DNA from: DASUXY01 sp035301985
GTDB taxonomy: Bacteria > Bacillota > Bacilli > Bacillales > Amphibacillaceae
NCBI GenBank assembly: GCA_035301985.1
Contig: DATGTE010000017.1
Location: 1 to 51,529 of the forward strand
Length of the DNA: 51,529 bases
Direction: 5' to 3'
Below the pieces are notes generated by a model. That model was not told where the DNA came from, made no database searches, and saw nothing but the letters and a program-made list of their open reading frames with translations. Made by a program: the position numbers and the translations under genes. Shown piece after piece: positions 8,780 to 17,128 of this stretch. The first letter of the stretch is position 1, and every line of letters starts with the position of its first letter.

Positions 8780-10249
8780 ATGACAAAAGAAGTTCGCGTA
8801 CGTTATGCACCAAGTCCAACGGGTGACCTCCATATCGGAAATGCGCGCACAGCACTATTTAATTATTTATTTGCTAGGCATTATGACGGAAAGATGATTA
8901 TCCGTATCGAGGATACAGATGAAAAGAGAAATGTAGAGGGCGGCGAGGAAAGTCAGCTAAAATATCTTAAGTGGTTAGGCGTTGACTGGGATGAAGGTCC
9001 TGATGTCGGTGGGGACTATGGTCCATATCGGCAAATGGAGCGATTGGATATATACCAGAAATATATCGATGAACTATTGGATAAAGGATATGCTTATAAA
9101 TGTTATATGACCGAAGAAGAGCTTGAAGCGGAACGAGAAGCACAGCGGGCAAAAGGCCAAATTCCTAAATATTCTGGAGCCCATCGAAACTTAACAGATG
9201 AACAAATTGCGGAATTTGAACGCGAAGGGCGCAAACCGAGTATTCGATTTCGTGTTCCAGAAAATGTGACGTACACATTTAAGGATATTGTTCGCGGAAA
9301 AATTTCGATTGAATCAAGCGATTTTGGTGACTGGGTGATTGTTAAGAAGAACGGAATTCCAACGTATAATTTTGCCGTTGTCATTGATGATTATTTAATG
9401 AATATTACACATATCCTTCGTGGAGAGGAACATATTTCAAATACGCCACGACAAATGATGATTTATGAAGCTCTCGGGTGGAAAGCACCTCAATTTGGGC
9501 ATATGACACTTATTTTGAATGAAGATCGTAAAAAGTTGAGCAAACGAGATCAACATATCATTCAATTTATTGAGCAATACCATGATTTAGGATATATGCC
9601 CCAAGCTTTATTTAATTTCATTACGTTACTTGGTTGGTCTCCGGTCGGCGAGGAGGAGATTTTTGACAAAGACACATTGATTGAAATTTTTGATCCGGAA
9701 CGCTTATCTACATCAGCAGCTGTTTTTGATGCTCAAAAATTGAAATGGATGAACAATGAATATATAAAAGCTCAGGATATGGATACAGTTATTTCGTTAA
9801 CGATGCCGTTTTTAATTGAAGCCGGAAGATTACCTGAAGATATGGATCAAGAACAAAGAGAATGGGCTGAAAAAGTGATTGCTCTTTACCGTGAACAATT
9901 ACGGTATGGGCAAGAAATCGTTGAGTTGACCGATTTATTTTTCAAAGAGTCCATTCATTATGACGATCAAGCGATGAAAGTTCTTCAGGAGGAACAGGTT
10001 GTAGAAGTGTTACAAGTGCTAACGGATCAATTGATTCATCTTGATAAATTTACGAAAGATGAGATTAAGAATCGGATTAAAGCGACACAAAAAGAAACCG
10101 GGATTCGAGGTAAAAAGTTATTTATGCCGATTCGAGTAGCGGCAACAGGTCAAACACATGGACCAGAGTTACCGATGGCCATGGAATTATTAGGAAAAGA
10201 CATCGTGATCACTCGATTAAATGAGGTGTTAGAACAGCTCGGAGCATAG
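8780..10249 (+). CDS. gltX: Glutamyl-tRNA synthetase GltX
   Basis: GltX charges tRNA-Glu and, in most Bacilli, also tRNA-Gln, which is then amidated by GatCAB. The 489-residue class I synthetase shows the HIGH-type motif at 11-21 (PSPTGDLHIGN) and the KMSKS-type motif KLSKR near 252-256, followed by the anticodon-binding helical C-terminal half. ATG 8780 follows AAAGGGG at the right distance; an in-frame ATG at 8756 has no ribosome binding site. It appears monocistronic, between the yacL terminator and the cysE T-box leader. Confidence 0.97.
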   Translation: MTKEVRVRYAPSPTGDLHIGNARTALFNYLFARHYDGKMIIRIEDTDEKRNVEGGEESQLKYLKWLGVDWDEGPDVGGDYGPYRQMERLDIYQKYIDELLDKGYAYKCYMTEEELEAEREAQRAKGQIPKYSGAHRNLTDEQIAEFEREGRKPSIRFRVPENVTYTFKDIVRGKISIESSDFGDWVIVKKNGIPTYNFAVVIDDYLMNITHILRGEEHISNTPRQMMIYEALGWKAPQFGHMTLILNEDRKKLSKRDQHIIQFIEQYHDLGYMPQALFNFITLLGWSPVGEEEIFDKDTLIEIFDPERLSTSAAVFDAQKLKWMNNEYIKAQDMDTVISLTMPFLIEAGRLPEDMDQEQREWAEKVIALYREQLRYGQEIVELTDLFFKESIHYDDQAMKVLQEEQVVEVLQVLTDQLIHLDKFTKDEIKNRIKATQKETGIRGKKLFMPIRVAATGQTHGPELPMAMELLGKDIVITRLNEVLEQLGA

Positions 10250-10402
10250 AAAGTGCCAAGCTTTAGGACATCGGTTCGCCTATATATGTATGTGCCTGAT
10301 GGTGGTTTTTTGGCTGTTATCCGCGAATTGCTTTGGACAAGGATCTTTGCCGATATGTGAAGTACGTCATGTACTTGCAGTAAGGCTACATGTTCAATTA
10401 GC
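10250..10402. other. Intergenic stretch between gltX and the cysE promoter
   Basis: No gene and no clear terminator for gltX was seen. A short hairpin (AAGTAC, loop GTCAT, GTACTT, 10360-10376) is the only structure noted. Confidence 0.5.
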
Positions 10403-10431
10403 TTGTCAATCGTCTCTCATTGTTTTAAAAT
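10403..10431 (+). promoter_or_regulatory. Promoter of the cysE-cysS operon
   Basis: TTGTCA at 10403-10408 and TAAAAT at 10426-10431 are separated by exactly 17 nt, each one base from consensus. Transcription from here would make a leader of about 430 nt that contains the T-box. Confidence 0.75.
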
Positions 10432-10499
10432 AGAAGATATCAAGTCTGTTACTTAAACACACTTTACGATAAGGAATCATATAGTAATCACATATTGAA

Positions 10500-10747
10500 G
10501 CGTTGAAGAGGGAAAGTAGGGAGCCCACTGCTTATTCAGAGAGAATCACCAGTGGCTGTAAGTGATTTTAAGCAACGTTCTTGAAGTGCCCCTCTGAGCC
10601 CGTCATAGAAACAGCAGTATATAGTATATGACGGCGGTACTCTACCGTTAAAAGAGCTGAGGTTGGATGGAATCAAAGTATTCCTCCCAACAGAGTGGAA
10701 CCGCGCTATAAGCGTCTCTGTGTGTCATGCACATAGAGGCGCTTTTT
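10500..10747 (+). promoter_or_regulatory. T-box riboswitch, tRNA-Cys specific
   Basis: The leader holds a T-box that senses uncharged tRNA and controls cysE-cysS. Visible parts are the Stem I purine bulge region (GGGAAAGTAGGGAG), the apical part with CAGTGGCTGTAA, the specifier loop GAAG-TGC-CCCTCT with specifier codon TGC at 10587-10589 (cysteine), the T-box sequence AACAGAGTGGAACCGCG at 10689-10705, and the terminator AGCGTCTCTGTGTG / CACATAGAGGCGCT with a T run at 10711-10747. The tRNA-end bulge reads TGGA, which pairs with UCCA and so fits tRNA-Cys, whose discriminator base is U. Exact 5' limits are approximate. Confidence 0.95.
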
Positions 10748-10868
10748 ATTATGTGTGTCATGTTGATTGCATCAGCATCATTGGAAAAGCAACTTTTCAT
10801 GGTGTCAGCAGTGCTGGGATCAGATTCATTAATAATCGATTATATAAGTAAGGAGGCTTTATACTACG

Positions 10869-11528
10869 ATGGGGTTTTTTAAGCGGATGAAAGAGGACAT
10901 GGATGTTGTGTTCGAGCAGGATCCGGCAGCACGAAGTTATTTTGAAGTTTTTTTAACATATTCGGGACTACATGCCATTTGGTGGCACCGGTTGGCCCAT
11001 GCTTTTTATAAGCGTAAAATATTCTTCATTGCGCGGGCGTTATCACAATTGAATCGCTTTTTAACAGGAATTGAAATTCACCCAGGTGCACAGATAGGTC
11101 GACGCTTTTTCATTGATCATGGGATGGGGGTTGTCATCGGTGAAACGTGTGAAATTGGCGATGATGTGACTGTTTTCCAAGGCGTAACGCTCGGAGGAAC
11201 AGGAAAAGAAAAGGGAAAACGCCATCCAACCATTAAAGACAATGCACTTATAGCTACAGGTGCTAAAGTACTCGGTTCGATTACGATTGGAGAAAGTTCA
11301 AAAGTAGGAGCGGGTTCAGTTGTCTTAAAAGATGTGCCCGATCATTGCACTGTTGTTGGAATTCCTGGTCGGGTTGTTGTGCAAAATGGTCAAAAAGTTC
11401 GTAAAGATTTGGATCACCATAAGTTACCCGACCCGGTAGCCGATCGTTGCAAACAACTGCAAGATGAAATTGATGCATTAAAAGAGGAAATAGCTAAGTT
11501 GAAAGAAGGGATGACACATGTCGATTGA
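10869..11528 (+). CDS. cysE: Serine O-acetyltransferase CysE
   Basis: CysE makes O-acetylserine from serine and acetyl-CoA, the carbon skeleton for cysteine. The 219-residue protein has the N-terminal helical domain and then the left-handed beta-helix of hexapeptide repeats (about 70-190) with the catalytic Asp-His pair in FFIDHGMG (D83, H84) and GVTLGGTGKEKGKRHP in the active-site loop. AAGGAGG lies unusually far (12 nt) from the ATG, with no better start between. It is the first gene after the Cys T-box, and its stop overlaps cysS by 11 nt, so supply and charging of cysteine are controlled together. Confidence 0.97.
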   Translation: MGFFKRMKEDMDVVFEQDPAARSYFEVFLTYSGLHAIWWHRLAHAFYKRKIFFIARALSQLNRFLTGIEIHPGAQIGRRFFIDHGMGVVIGETCEIGDDVTVFQGVTLGGTGKEKGKRHPTIKDNALIATGAKVLGSITIGESSKVGAGSVVLKDVPDHCTVVGIPGRVVVQNGQKVRKDLDHHKLPDPVADRCKQLQDEIDALKEEIAKLKEGMTHVD

Positions 11529-12918
11529 AATTTATAATACGTTAACACGTAAGAAAGAAGCTTTTAAACCAATCGTTGATGATAAGGTGAGCATGTATGT
11601 ATGTGGGCCGACGGTATACAATTATATTCATATTGGAAATGCTCGCCCCGCGATTGTGTTTGATACGGTACGTCGTTATTTGGAGTATAAGGGATACACC
11701 GTCGATTATGTTTTGAACTTTACAGATGTCGACGATAAAATCATCAAGGCTGCGAATGAACGGGGCGAAAAAGTATCTGAAGTAGCTGATCGCTTTGTAA
11801 AAGCTTATCTTGAGGATGTAGAAGCGCTCGGTGTGAAAAGAGCAACCCACCATCCACGGGTGACGGAATCAATCGACGATATCATTACTTTTATCGAGGC
11901 TTTGATTGAAAAAGGGTTCGCTTATGAAGTCGATGGTGACGTCTATTTTAAACCTCGAGCATTTAAAGGTTACGGGAAACTATCACATCAATCGATCGAA
12001 GAGTTAAGATCAGGTGCGAGAATCCGAATTGGTGAGAAGAAATCAGACCCACTTGATTTTGCTCTTTGGAAGCGAGCAAAAGAAGGCGAAATCGCATGGG
12101 ATTCCCCATGGGGAAAAGGGCGTCCGGGTTGGCATATTGAATGCTCCACGATGGCGAAGAAATATTTAGGTGAAACAATCGATATTCATGCAGGAGGTCT
12201 AGACCTAACATTTCCACATCACGAAAATGAAATCGCCCAATCCGAAGCGAAAACAGGTAAGACATTTGCAAATTACTGGATGCATAATGGGTATATTAAT
12301 ATTGATAATGAAAAGATGTCTAAATCTCTCGGAAATTTTGTATTGACGAGGGACTTAATCAAAGCCCATGATCCACAAGTGATTCGCTTTTTCATGCTTA
12401 GTGTTCACTACCGAAATCCAATCAACTTTACAGAAGAACTGCTAGAAAGTGCTGCGAATAGCTTGGACCGTATTCAAACAGCGTATATGAATTTAGAACA
12501 TCGTAAACATTCAAGTATGAATCTTGATTCAGGGGAGTCGGCATGGCTTGAAAAAATTGCTTCATACAAGGAAGAGTTCGAACAGGCAATGGATGATGAT
12601 TTTAACACCGCCAATGCGATTTCTGTGTTGTTCGAATTAACGAAAGAGGCAAATGTGTATTTGGAATCCGATCAAACGTCTGTTAAAGTAATTGAAGCAA
12701 TCCAAGAAAACATCAAAACGATCTGTAACGTCCTCGGAATTTCTCTGCAAGATGAACAGGAATTGCTTGATGAAGACATCGAGGCATTGATTGAAGAAAG
12801 AAATGAAGCCCGACAAAATCGTGACTTTTCCCGAGCGGATGAGATTAGAGATTTGCTGAAAGAGAAAAATATTATTTTGGAGGATACAGCTCAAGGGGTT
12901 CGTTGGAGAAGGGGCTAG
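11518..12918 (+). CDS. cysS: Cysteinyl-tRNA synthetase CysS
   Basis: CysS charges tRNA-Cys. The 466-residue class I enzyme has the HIGH-type motif HIGN at 38-41, the zinc ligand region beginning with C29 (VCGPTVY), ECSTMAKKYLG and HHENE as further zinc and active-site segments, and KMSKS at 266-270. ATG 11518 lies inside the cysE coding region and is preceded by GAAGGGATG-like purines, so translation is probably coupled to cysE. The mrnC gene that usually follows in Bacillus is absent; a hairpin follows instead. Confidence 0.97.
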   Translation: MSIEIYNTLTRKKEAFKPIVDDKVSMYVCGPTVYNYIHIGNARPAIVFDTVRRYLEYKGYTVDYVLNFTDVDDKIIKAANERGEKVSEVADRFVKAYLEDVEALGVKRATHHPRVTESIDDIITFIEALIEKGFAYEVDGDVYFKPRAFKGYGKLSHQSIEELRSGARIRIGEKKSDPLDFALWKRAKEGEIAWDSPWGKGRPGWHIECSTMAKKYLGETIDIHAGGLDLTFPHHENEIAQSEAKTGKTFANYWMHNGYINIDNEKMSKSLGNFVLTRDLIKAHDPQVIRFFMLSVHYRNPINFTEELLESAANSLDRIQTAYMNLEHRKHSSMNLDSGESAWLEKIASYKEEFEQAMDDDFNTANAISVLFELTKEANVYLESDQTSVKVIEAIQENIKTICNVLGISLQDEQELLDEDIEALIEERNEARQNRDFSRADEIRDLLKEKNIILEDTAQGVRWRRG

Positions 12919-12950
12919 TTACGGTTCACGGTGAAAATAAATGAAAACGA

Positions 12951-12985
12951 ATGCCCTTCATGATGTGTTAGCAAATGAAGGGCAT
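12951..12985 (+). terminator. Hairpin after cysS, probable terminator
   Basis: ATGCCCTTCAT (12951-12961) and ATGAAGGGCAT (12975-12985) form a perfect 11-bp stem with a 13-nt loop. Only a short T stretch follows, so it may be a weak terminator or a processing or attenuation site. It lies where mrnC would usually be. Confidence 0.6.
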
Positions 12986-13039
12986 TTACAAAGGTTATGA
13001 ACAAAAGCGATTTGTTTTTTAGAAAGGGGGCCATCGAAC

Positions 13040-13780
13040 ATGGAACAAGAAATAATTAGCGGTAAAAATCCTGTATTAGCAGCTTTACAATCTGGTCGAA
13101 CGATTCATAAAATCCTCATATCCGAACAACTGCAGCCGAACATGAAAAAGAAGCTTTATAACTTAGGAAAAAAAGTTACAGTGATTCAAAAAGTACCGAA
13201 AAATAAACTAGATCGTGTAGCAAAAGGGAATCATCAAGGGGTCGTTGCCTATGTTGCACCTTATGCGTATGCTTCCTTAGAAGATTTGTTTCAACGGGCG
13301 TCAAAAGCAAATGAAGCCCCCTTTTTTATTCTTTTGGACGAGCTTGAAGATCCGCATAACCTCGGCTCGATTATTCGAACAGCAGATGCAACAGGGGCTC
13401 ATGGTGTGATCATTCCAAAACGTCGTTCTGTTGGTCTTACAGAGGCTGTTGCCAAAACAGCAGCCGGTGCCTTAGAACATGTTCCAGTTGCTCGAGTGAC
13501 GAACGTTGCCTATACAATTGATGAGTTAAAGGAGCGGAATGTGTGGGTCGTCGGTACAGATGCAGAAGGCGATGAAGATTACCGTTCGTTGGATGGAACG
13601 TTGCCGATTGCTATTGTGATTGGCAACGAAGGGAAAGGGATCAGCCGTCTTGTAAAAGAGAAGTGTGATTGGACTGTCAGTCTACCGATGAAGGGCAAAC
13701 TATCATCCCTTAATGCATCTGTTGCATGTAGTATACTTTTGTATGAGGTTTTTCGGAAAAGGCATCCATTAGGTGAGTAA
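13040..13780 (+). CDS. rlmB: 23S rRNA 2'-O-methyltransferase RlmB family protein
   Basis: This SpoU (SPOUT) family enzyme methylates ribose in rRNA or tRNA; RlmB targets G2251 of 23S rRNA in E. coli. The 246-residue protein has an N-terminal L30e-like substrate domain (about 1-85) and a C-terminal knotted methyltransferase domain with the three family motifs: NLGSIIRTADA, IVIGNEGKGIS and LSSLNASVA. AGAAAGGGGG precedes the ATG. It lies directly before rae1 (2 nt gap), as in B. subtilis yacO-yacP. The exact modified site is inferred from the family. Confidence 0.92.
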   Translation: MEQEIISGKNPVLAALQSGRTIHKILISEQLQPNMKKKLYNLGKKVTVIQKVPKNKLDRVAKGNHQGVVAYVAPYAYASLEDLFQRASKANEAPFFILLDELEDPHNLGSIIRTADATGAHGVIIPKRRSVGLTEAVAKTAAGALEHVPVARVTNVAYTIDELKERNVWVVGTDAEGDEDYRSLDGTLPIAIVIGNEGKGISRLVKEKCDWTVSLPMKGKLSSLNASVACSILLYEVFRKRHPLGE

Positions 13781-13782
13781 TC

Positions 13783-14292
13783 ATGATTATAGTCATAATC
13801 GACGGATATAATATGATTGGGGCTTGGGAAGAACTCAAACGATTGAAGGAGATTGATTTTGAACAAGCCCGGGACCGCCTGATGGAAATGTTGTCTGAAT
13901 ACCAAGCACATTATGGATATCGTGTCATTGTCGTTTTTGATGCGTACTTTGTCCAAGGGAAAGAATATAAGGGAAAGAAACATAACGTAGAAGTTATTTT
14001 TACAAAGGAAAAAGAAACAGCTGATGAATGTATCGAACGCCTTGTAAAGCAATTAACGAATGTTCGTGATCAAATTTATGTAGCAACTTCCGATTATGCT
14101 GAACAACGAACGATATTTGGAAGTGGTGCCTTACGAAAATCCGCTAGGGAACTGTATATCGAATTAGAAGTCATGCAACAAACAATTGAAGAACGAATGG
14201 AAACTCAAAAAAAAGAAAAACCAACATCTAAAATCATTTTGGACGAACATGTATTAAAAATATTTGAGAAATGGAGACGGGGGAGTAAATGA
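13783..14292 (+). CDS. rae1: Ribosome-dependent mRNA endonuclease Rae1 (YacP, NYN domain)
   Basis: Rae1 is a NYN/PIN-like nuclease that in B. subtilis enters the ribosomal A site and cuts mRNA. The 169-residue protein begins with the NYN motif IIDGYNMIGAW, has conserved acidic patches (VVFDAYFV, FTKEKETADECIE, ATSDYAEQ) and ends in EKWRRG, like B. subtilis YacP (170 residues). The ribosome binding site AGGTGA lies within the rlmB end, so the two are probably translated from one message. Confidence 0.92.
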   Translation: MIIVIIDGYNMIGAWEELKRLKEIDFEQARDRLMEMLSEYQAHYGYRVIVVFDAYFVQGKEYKGKKHNVEVIFTKEKETADECIERLVKQLTNVRDQIYVATSDYAEQRTIFGSGALRKSARELYIELEVMQQTIEERMETQKKEKPTSKIILDEHVLKIFEKWRRGSK

Positions 14293-14472
14293 GCATAAAC
14301 TTGAGTGCTCGCTCTCCCTCTTTTACAAAAGAGAGGACAGCTAAACTTCAATCGAATGATATTTTGCTAAATAGGTCGGACGGCCCTGGACAGGGATAAG
14401 ATCGAATGACGAAAGAATCACAATTGTCAAATAAAACCGATGCAAAGTGCGATATCGTGGACTTTTGACCTG

Positions 14473-14501
14473 TTGTATTATCGGAAAGCTTGCTGTATAA
14501 T
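14473..14501 (+). promoter_or_regulatory. Promoter of sigH
   Basis: TTGTAT at 14473-14478 and a perfect TATAAT at 14496-14501 are spaced by 17 nt, upstream of sigH. It reads as a sigma-A promoter. I looked for, but did not see, an obvious AbrB or Spo0A site. Confidence 0.75.
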
Positions 14502-14541
14502 ACGTTTATACTGAAGTGGAGTGGTCAAGGGGGTATACTGC

Positions 14542-15192
14542 GTGAGTGTGAAGGACAAGCCATTCAACCGTGAAGAATTACAACAACTTGATGACGAACA
14601 ACTATTACAATTGATTCGACATGGAGACGATTATGCACTAGACCATTTAATATATAAGTATAAAAACTTTGTTCGTGCAAAAGCGAGAACGTATTTTTTA
14701 ATTGGAGCAGATCGCGAAGATATCATACAAGAAGGAATGATTGGTCTTTATAAGGCAATCCGCGATTATGATCAAGATAAGCAGACTTCTTTTAAAGGAT
14801 TTGCGGAACTATGTATTACGAGACAAATTATTACAGCAATTAAAACCGCTACAAGACAAAAACATATCCCATTAAATTCCTATGTTTCCCTCGACAAACC
14901 TATATATGATGAAGAATCGGAGCGAACCTTATTAGATGTCATCTCCGGTTCAGAAGCGATTGACCCCCAGGAGTTGCTCATCAATCAGGAGAAACTCTAT
15001 CATATCGAAGTAAAATTAACTGAATTGTTAAGTAGCTTGGAAAAGAAAGTGCTCCATCTGTATTTGGAAGGGAGAACGTACCAAGAAATTTCCACAGCAT
15101 TGAATCGAAGTGTGAAATCGACCGATAATGCACTACAACGTGTTAAGCGTAAAATGGAACAACTCATCGAGTCAAATGAGTTAAACTTATAA
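14542..15192 (+). CDS. sigH: RNA polymerase sigma factor SigH (sigma-30)
   Basis: SigH directs early sporulation, competence and transition-phase genes in Bacillus. The 216-residue protein has sigma region 2 (LIYKYKNFVRAKA, DREDIIQEGMIGLYKAIRDYD), the conserved linker ITRQIITAIKTATRQKHIPLNSY, and region 4 with a helix-turn-helix (RTYQEISTALNRSVKSTDNALQRVKRK). Start GTG 14542 is chosen because AAGGGGGT lies 7-8 nt upstream; the in-frame GTG at 14521 has no ribosome binding site. Its presence suggests, but does not prove, a spore-forming relative. Confidence 0.94.
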   Translation: MSVKDKPFNREELQQLDDEQLLQLIRHGDDYALDHLIYKYKNFVRAKARTYFLIGADREDIIQEGMIGLYKAIRDYDQDKQTSFKGFAELCITRQIITAIKTATRQKHIPLNSYVSLDKPIYDEESERTLLDVISGSEAIDPQELLINQEKLYHIEVKLTELLSSLEKKVLHLYLEGRTYQEISTALNRSVKSTDNALQRVKRKMEQLIESNELNL

Positions 15193-15322
15193 TGTTTTGA
15201 ACTGACGAAACGTGTTTCCATGACTCACTCCTCATATTTGATGATCTTCTTAGATTGTTTTATACGGCGTTTCCCCATGCTCATTTTCCGACCGTTGAAG
15301 GTATGTGAGAGAACGTAGAGCG

Positions 15323-15351
15323 TTGACACACAAAATGAAGCATGCTACATT
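15323..15351 (+). promoter_or_regulatory. Promoter of rpmG-secE
   Basis: A perfect -35 TTGACA (15323-15328) and TACATT (15346-15351) are spaced by 17 nt, ending 34 nt before rpmG. Confidence 0.65.
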
Positions 15352-15385
15352 ATTATGAGTACGTCCCTACTAGTGGGGTGATTGA

Positions 15386-15535
15386 ATGAAGCGAAAAATT
15401 CGTTTAGCATGTACCGTTTGTTCCAGCAGTAATTATTCAACGCAAAAAAGTGCATCTGCACAATCGACACGCATGGAAGTTCGTAAATATTGTAAAACTT
15501 GTCAAAAGCATACATTACATCGTGAAACGAAATAA
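15386..15535 (+). CDS. rpmG: 50S ribosomal protein L33
   Basis: This 49-residue gene reads MKRKIRLACTVC onwards and is the zinc-ribbon form of L33, with ligands C9, C12, C36 and C39. GTGGGGTGA precedes the ATG. It lies directly upstream of secE (37 nt gap), the standard place for the rpmGB copy in Bacilli. Confidence 0.95.
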   Translation: MKRKIRLACTVCSSSNYSTQKSASAQSTRMEVRKYCKTCQKHTLHRETK

Positions 15536-15572
15536 AACCACGTAACGATCCGTTAGATTTGGGGGCTACGGC

Positions 15573-15746
15573 ATGTTCAAGTTTTTAAAGAAAGTATCTC
15601 AAGAAATGAAAAAAGTTACCTGGCCAACAGGTAAAGAATTAACAAGCTATACGATTACGGTTGTAGCAACAGTGGCTTTCGTTGCGATCTTTTTTGCAAT
15701 TGTAGACCAAGGAATTACTTTTATTTTGAATATGTTTTTTGAATAA
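15573..15746 (+). CDS. secE: Preprotein translocase subunit SecE
   Basis: SecE clamps SecY in the membrane translocon. The 57-residue product is the short single-span form: an amphipathic N-terminus with the conserved EMKKVTWPTGKEL segment (11-23), then one transmembrane helix (about 26-46). Start ATG 15573 follows TTGGGGG. The rpmG-secE-nusG order supports the call. Confidence 0.96.
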   Translation: MFKFLKKVSQEMKKVTWPTGKELTSYTITVVATVAFVAIFFAIVDQGITFILNMFFE

Positions 15747-15790
15747 ATAAGCTTCGATTATGTTATAATGGAATTATATATGATGATTTA

Positions 15791-15817
15791 AAAAAACCCG
15801 AATCCAACGGGTTTTTT
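15791..15817 (+). terminator. Terminator between secE and nusG
   Basis: AAAAAACCCG (15791-15800), loop AATCCAA, CGGGTTTTTT (15808-15817) is a classic Rho-independent terminator. A lone -10-like TATAAT sits at 15764-15769 just upstream with only a poor -35. The hairpin may end the rpmG-secE message or attenuate entry into nusG. Confidence 0.85.
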
Positions 15818-16004
15818 AATATTGTTTTTAAATGTATACAATATGCCGAACACGTTGTTGAAATATGCGTATATAAATAGGAATCTAGTCAACTTTAGCA
15901 TTCTCACAACTGTGTCCTTATATGTTCGGAAAAGTACTCATCAATGTTTTAACATGTTTGATGCATAACAAGGGAGGGAAGGACAACGCATATTGTCCAA
16001 ATAA

Positions 16005-16541
16005 ATGGAAAGTAAATGGTACGTTATTCATACCTATTCAGGGTATGAAAATAAAGTGAAAGCGAACTTGGAAAAGCGCGTAGAAACAATGGAAATGGAA
16101 GACAAGATTTTTCGAGTAATCGTACCGGAAGATGAGCAAACGGAAATAAAGGATGGAAAAAAGAAAGTCGTTAAAAAGAAGTTTTTCCCAGGTTACGTAT
16201 TAGCAGAAATGATCATGACAGACGATTCATGGTATGTCGTTCGAAATACACCAGGTGTGACGGGTTTTATCGGCTCCAGCGGTGGAGGAACAAAACCAAC
16301 TCCATTATTGCCGGAGGAAATCGATTCAATATTGAAGCGGATGGGTATGGACGACCAAGTCGTTCAAGTGGAGTTTGAGGTGAAAGAAAATGTTCGCGTA
16401 ACAGATGGTCCTTTTTCAAACTTTACAGGAACGATTGAACAGATTGATTTGGATAAACAGAAGGTAAAAGTTCATGTGAATATGTTCGGCAGAGACACCC
16501 CTGTGGAATTAGACTTTTCACAAATCGAAAAACTTCAATAA
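16005..16541 (+). CDS. nusG: Transcription termination/antitermination protein NusG
   Basis: NusG binds RNA polymerase and influences pausing and coupling to translation. The 178-residue protein has the NGN domain (about 1-115, with WYVIHTYSGYENKVKANLEKR and PGYVLAEM) and a C-terminal KOW domain (about 125-178, with VTDGPFSNFTGTIEQID). The start MESKWYVIHTYSG is the usual one. A 258-nt leader with the terminator and a smaller hairpin (15939-15963) separates it from secE. Confidence 0.98.
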   Translation: MESKWYVIHTYSGYENKVKANLEKRVETMEMEDKIFRVIVPEDEQTEIKDGKKKVVKKKFFPGYVLAEMIMTDDSWYVVRNTPGVTGFIGSSGGGTKPTPLLPEEIDSILKRMGMDDQVVQVEFEVKENVRVTDGPFSNFTGTIEQIDLDKQKVKVHVNMFGRDTPVELDFSQIEKLQ

Positions 16542-16557
16542 TATACTGGATAAATTG

Positions 16558-16586
16558 TTGCGTTATTTTATAAAACGTGTTAATAT
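16558..16586 (+). promoter_or_regulatory. Possible promoter of rplK
   Basis: TTGCGT (16558-16563) and TAATAT (16581-16586) with a 17-nt spacer, each four of six to consensus. It begins 16 nt after nusG ends. Transcription from nusG may also read through. Confidence 0.4.
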
Positions 16587-16634
16587 TCTTATGTTATCCA
16601 TGCAGTTTTTTATCATTCAAATGGCTAACAAGGA

Positions 16635-16664
16635 GTGGGAGGGGAAAATGAACCCTATTACCAC
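16635..16664 (+). promoter_or_regulatory. Candidate L1-binding site in the rplK leader
   Basis: GTGG (16635-16638) pairs with CCAC (16661-16664), and GGG within 16641-16644 pairs with CCC 16653-16655, leaving an internal loop of GA against TATTA. This two-helix shape with GUGGGAGG and UACCAC matches the L1 site of 23S rRNA as I remember it, and L1 is known to repress rplK-rplA by binding such a leader mimic. It ends 27 nt before the rplK start. A nine-codon ORF overlaps it (see findings). Confidence 0.5.
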
Positions 16665-16690
16665 ATCACGGACTTAAGGAGGTGTGTCTC

Positions 16691-17116
16691 GTGGCTAAAA
16701 AAGTAATTGACTTAGTAAAATTGCAAATTCCAGCTGGAAAAGCAAACCCTGCACCGCCAGTCGGACCGGCTTTAGGTCAAGCGGGAATCAACATCATGGG
16801 ATTTTGTAAAGAATTCAATGCACAAACACAAGAACAAGCAGGTTTAATCATTCCAGTTGAAATCACTGTTTATGAAGACCGTTCATTTACATTTATTACG
16901 AAAACTCCACCAGCTTCTATACTACTAAAAGAAGCGGCGGGTATTGATAAGGCTTCAGGTGAGCCGAATCGTAATAAAGTAGGGACTGTTAAGCGTGATA
17001 AAGTAAAAGAAATCGCAGAAATGAAAATGAAAGATTTAAATGCTGCCGATGTGGAAGCAGCGATGCGCATGGTCGAAGGAACGGCACGTAGTATGGGTAT
17101 AACGATTGAAGGCTGA
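16691..17116 (+). CDS. rplK: 50S ribosomal protein L11
   Basis: L11 forms the GTPase-associated stalk base with L10 and 23S rRNA and is needed for the RelA stringent response. The 141-residue protein has the N-terminal proline-rich domain (LQIPAGKANPAPPVGPALGQ) and the C-terminal RNA-binding domain (DVEAAMRMVEGTARSMGI). Start is GTG 16691, nine nt after AAGGAGG, giving MAKKV as in relatives; the in-frame GTG at 16682 lies in the ribosome binding site. Confidence 0.98.
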   Translation: MAKKVIDLVKLQIPAGKANPAPPVGPALGQAGINIMGFCKEFNAQTQEQAGLIIPVEITVYEDRSFTFITKTPPASILLKEAAGIDKASGEPNRNKVGTVKRDKVKEIAEMKMKDLNAADVEAAMRMVEGTARSMGITIEG

Positions 17117-17128
17117 TCAATAGATATG

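Noticed and set aside
13579..14052. 157-codon minus-strand ORF across rlmB and rae1
   Set aside because: It is antisense to two well-supported genes, has no recognisable domain and no ribosome binding site of note.
15739..15769. Promoter just before the secE-nusG terminator (TTGAAT, TATAAT)
   Set aside because: The spacer is 19 nt and transcription would enter the terminator within about 20 nt. The -10 alone is not enough to call a promoter.
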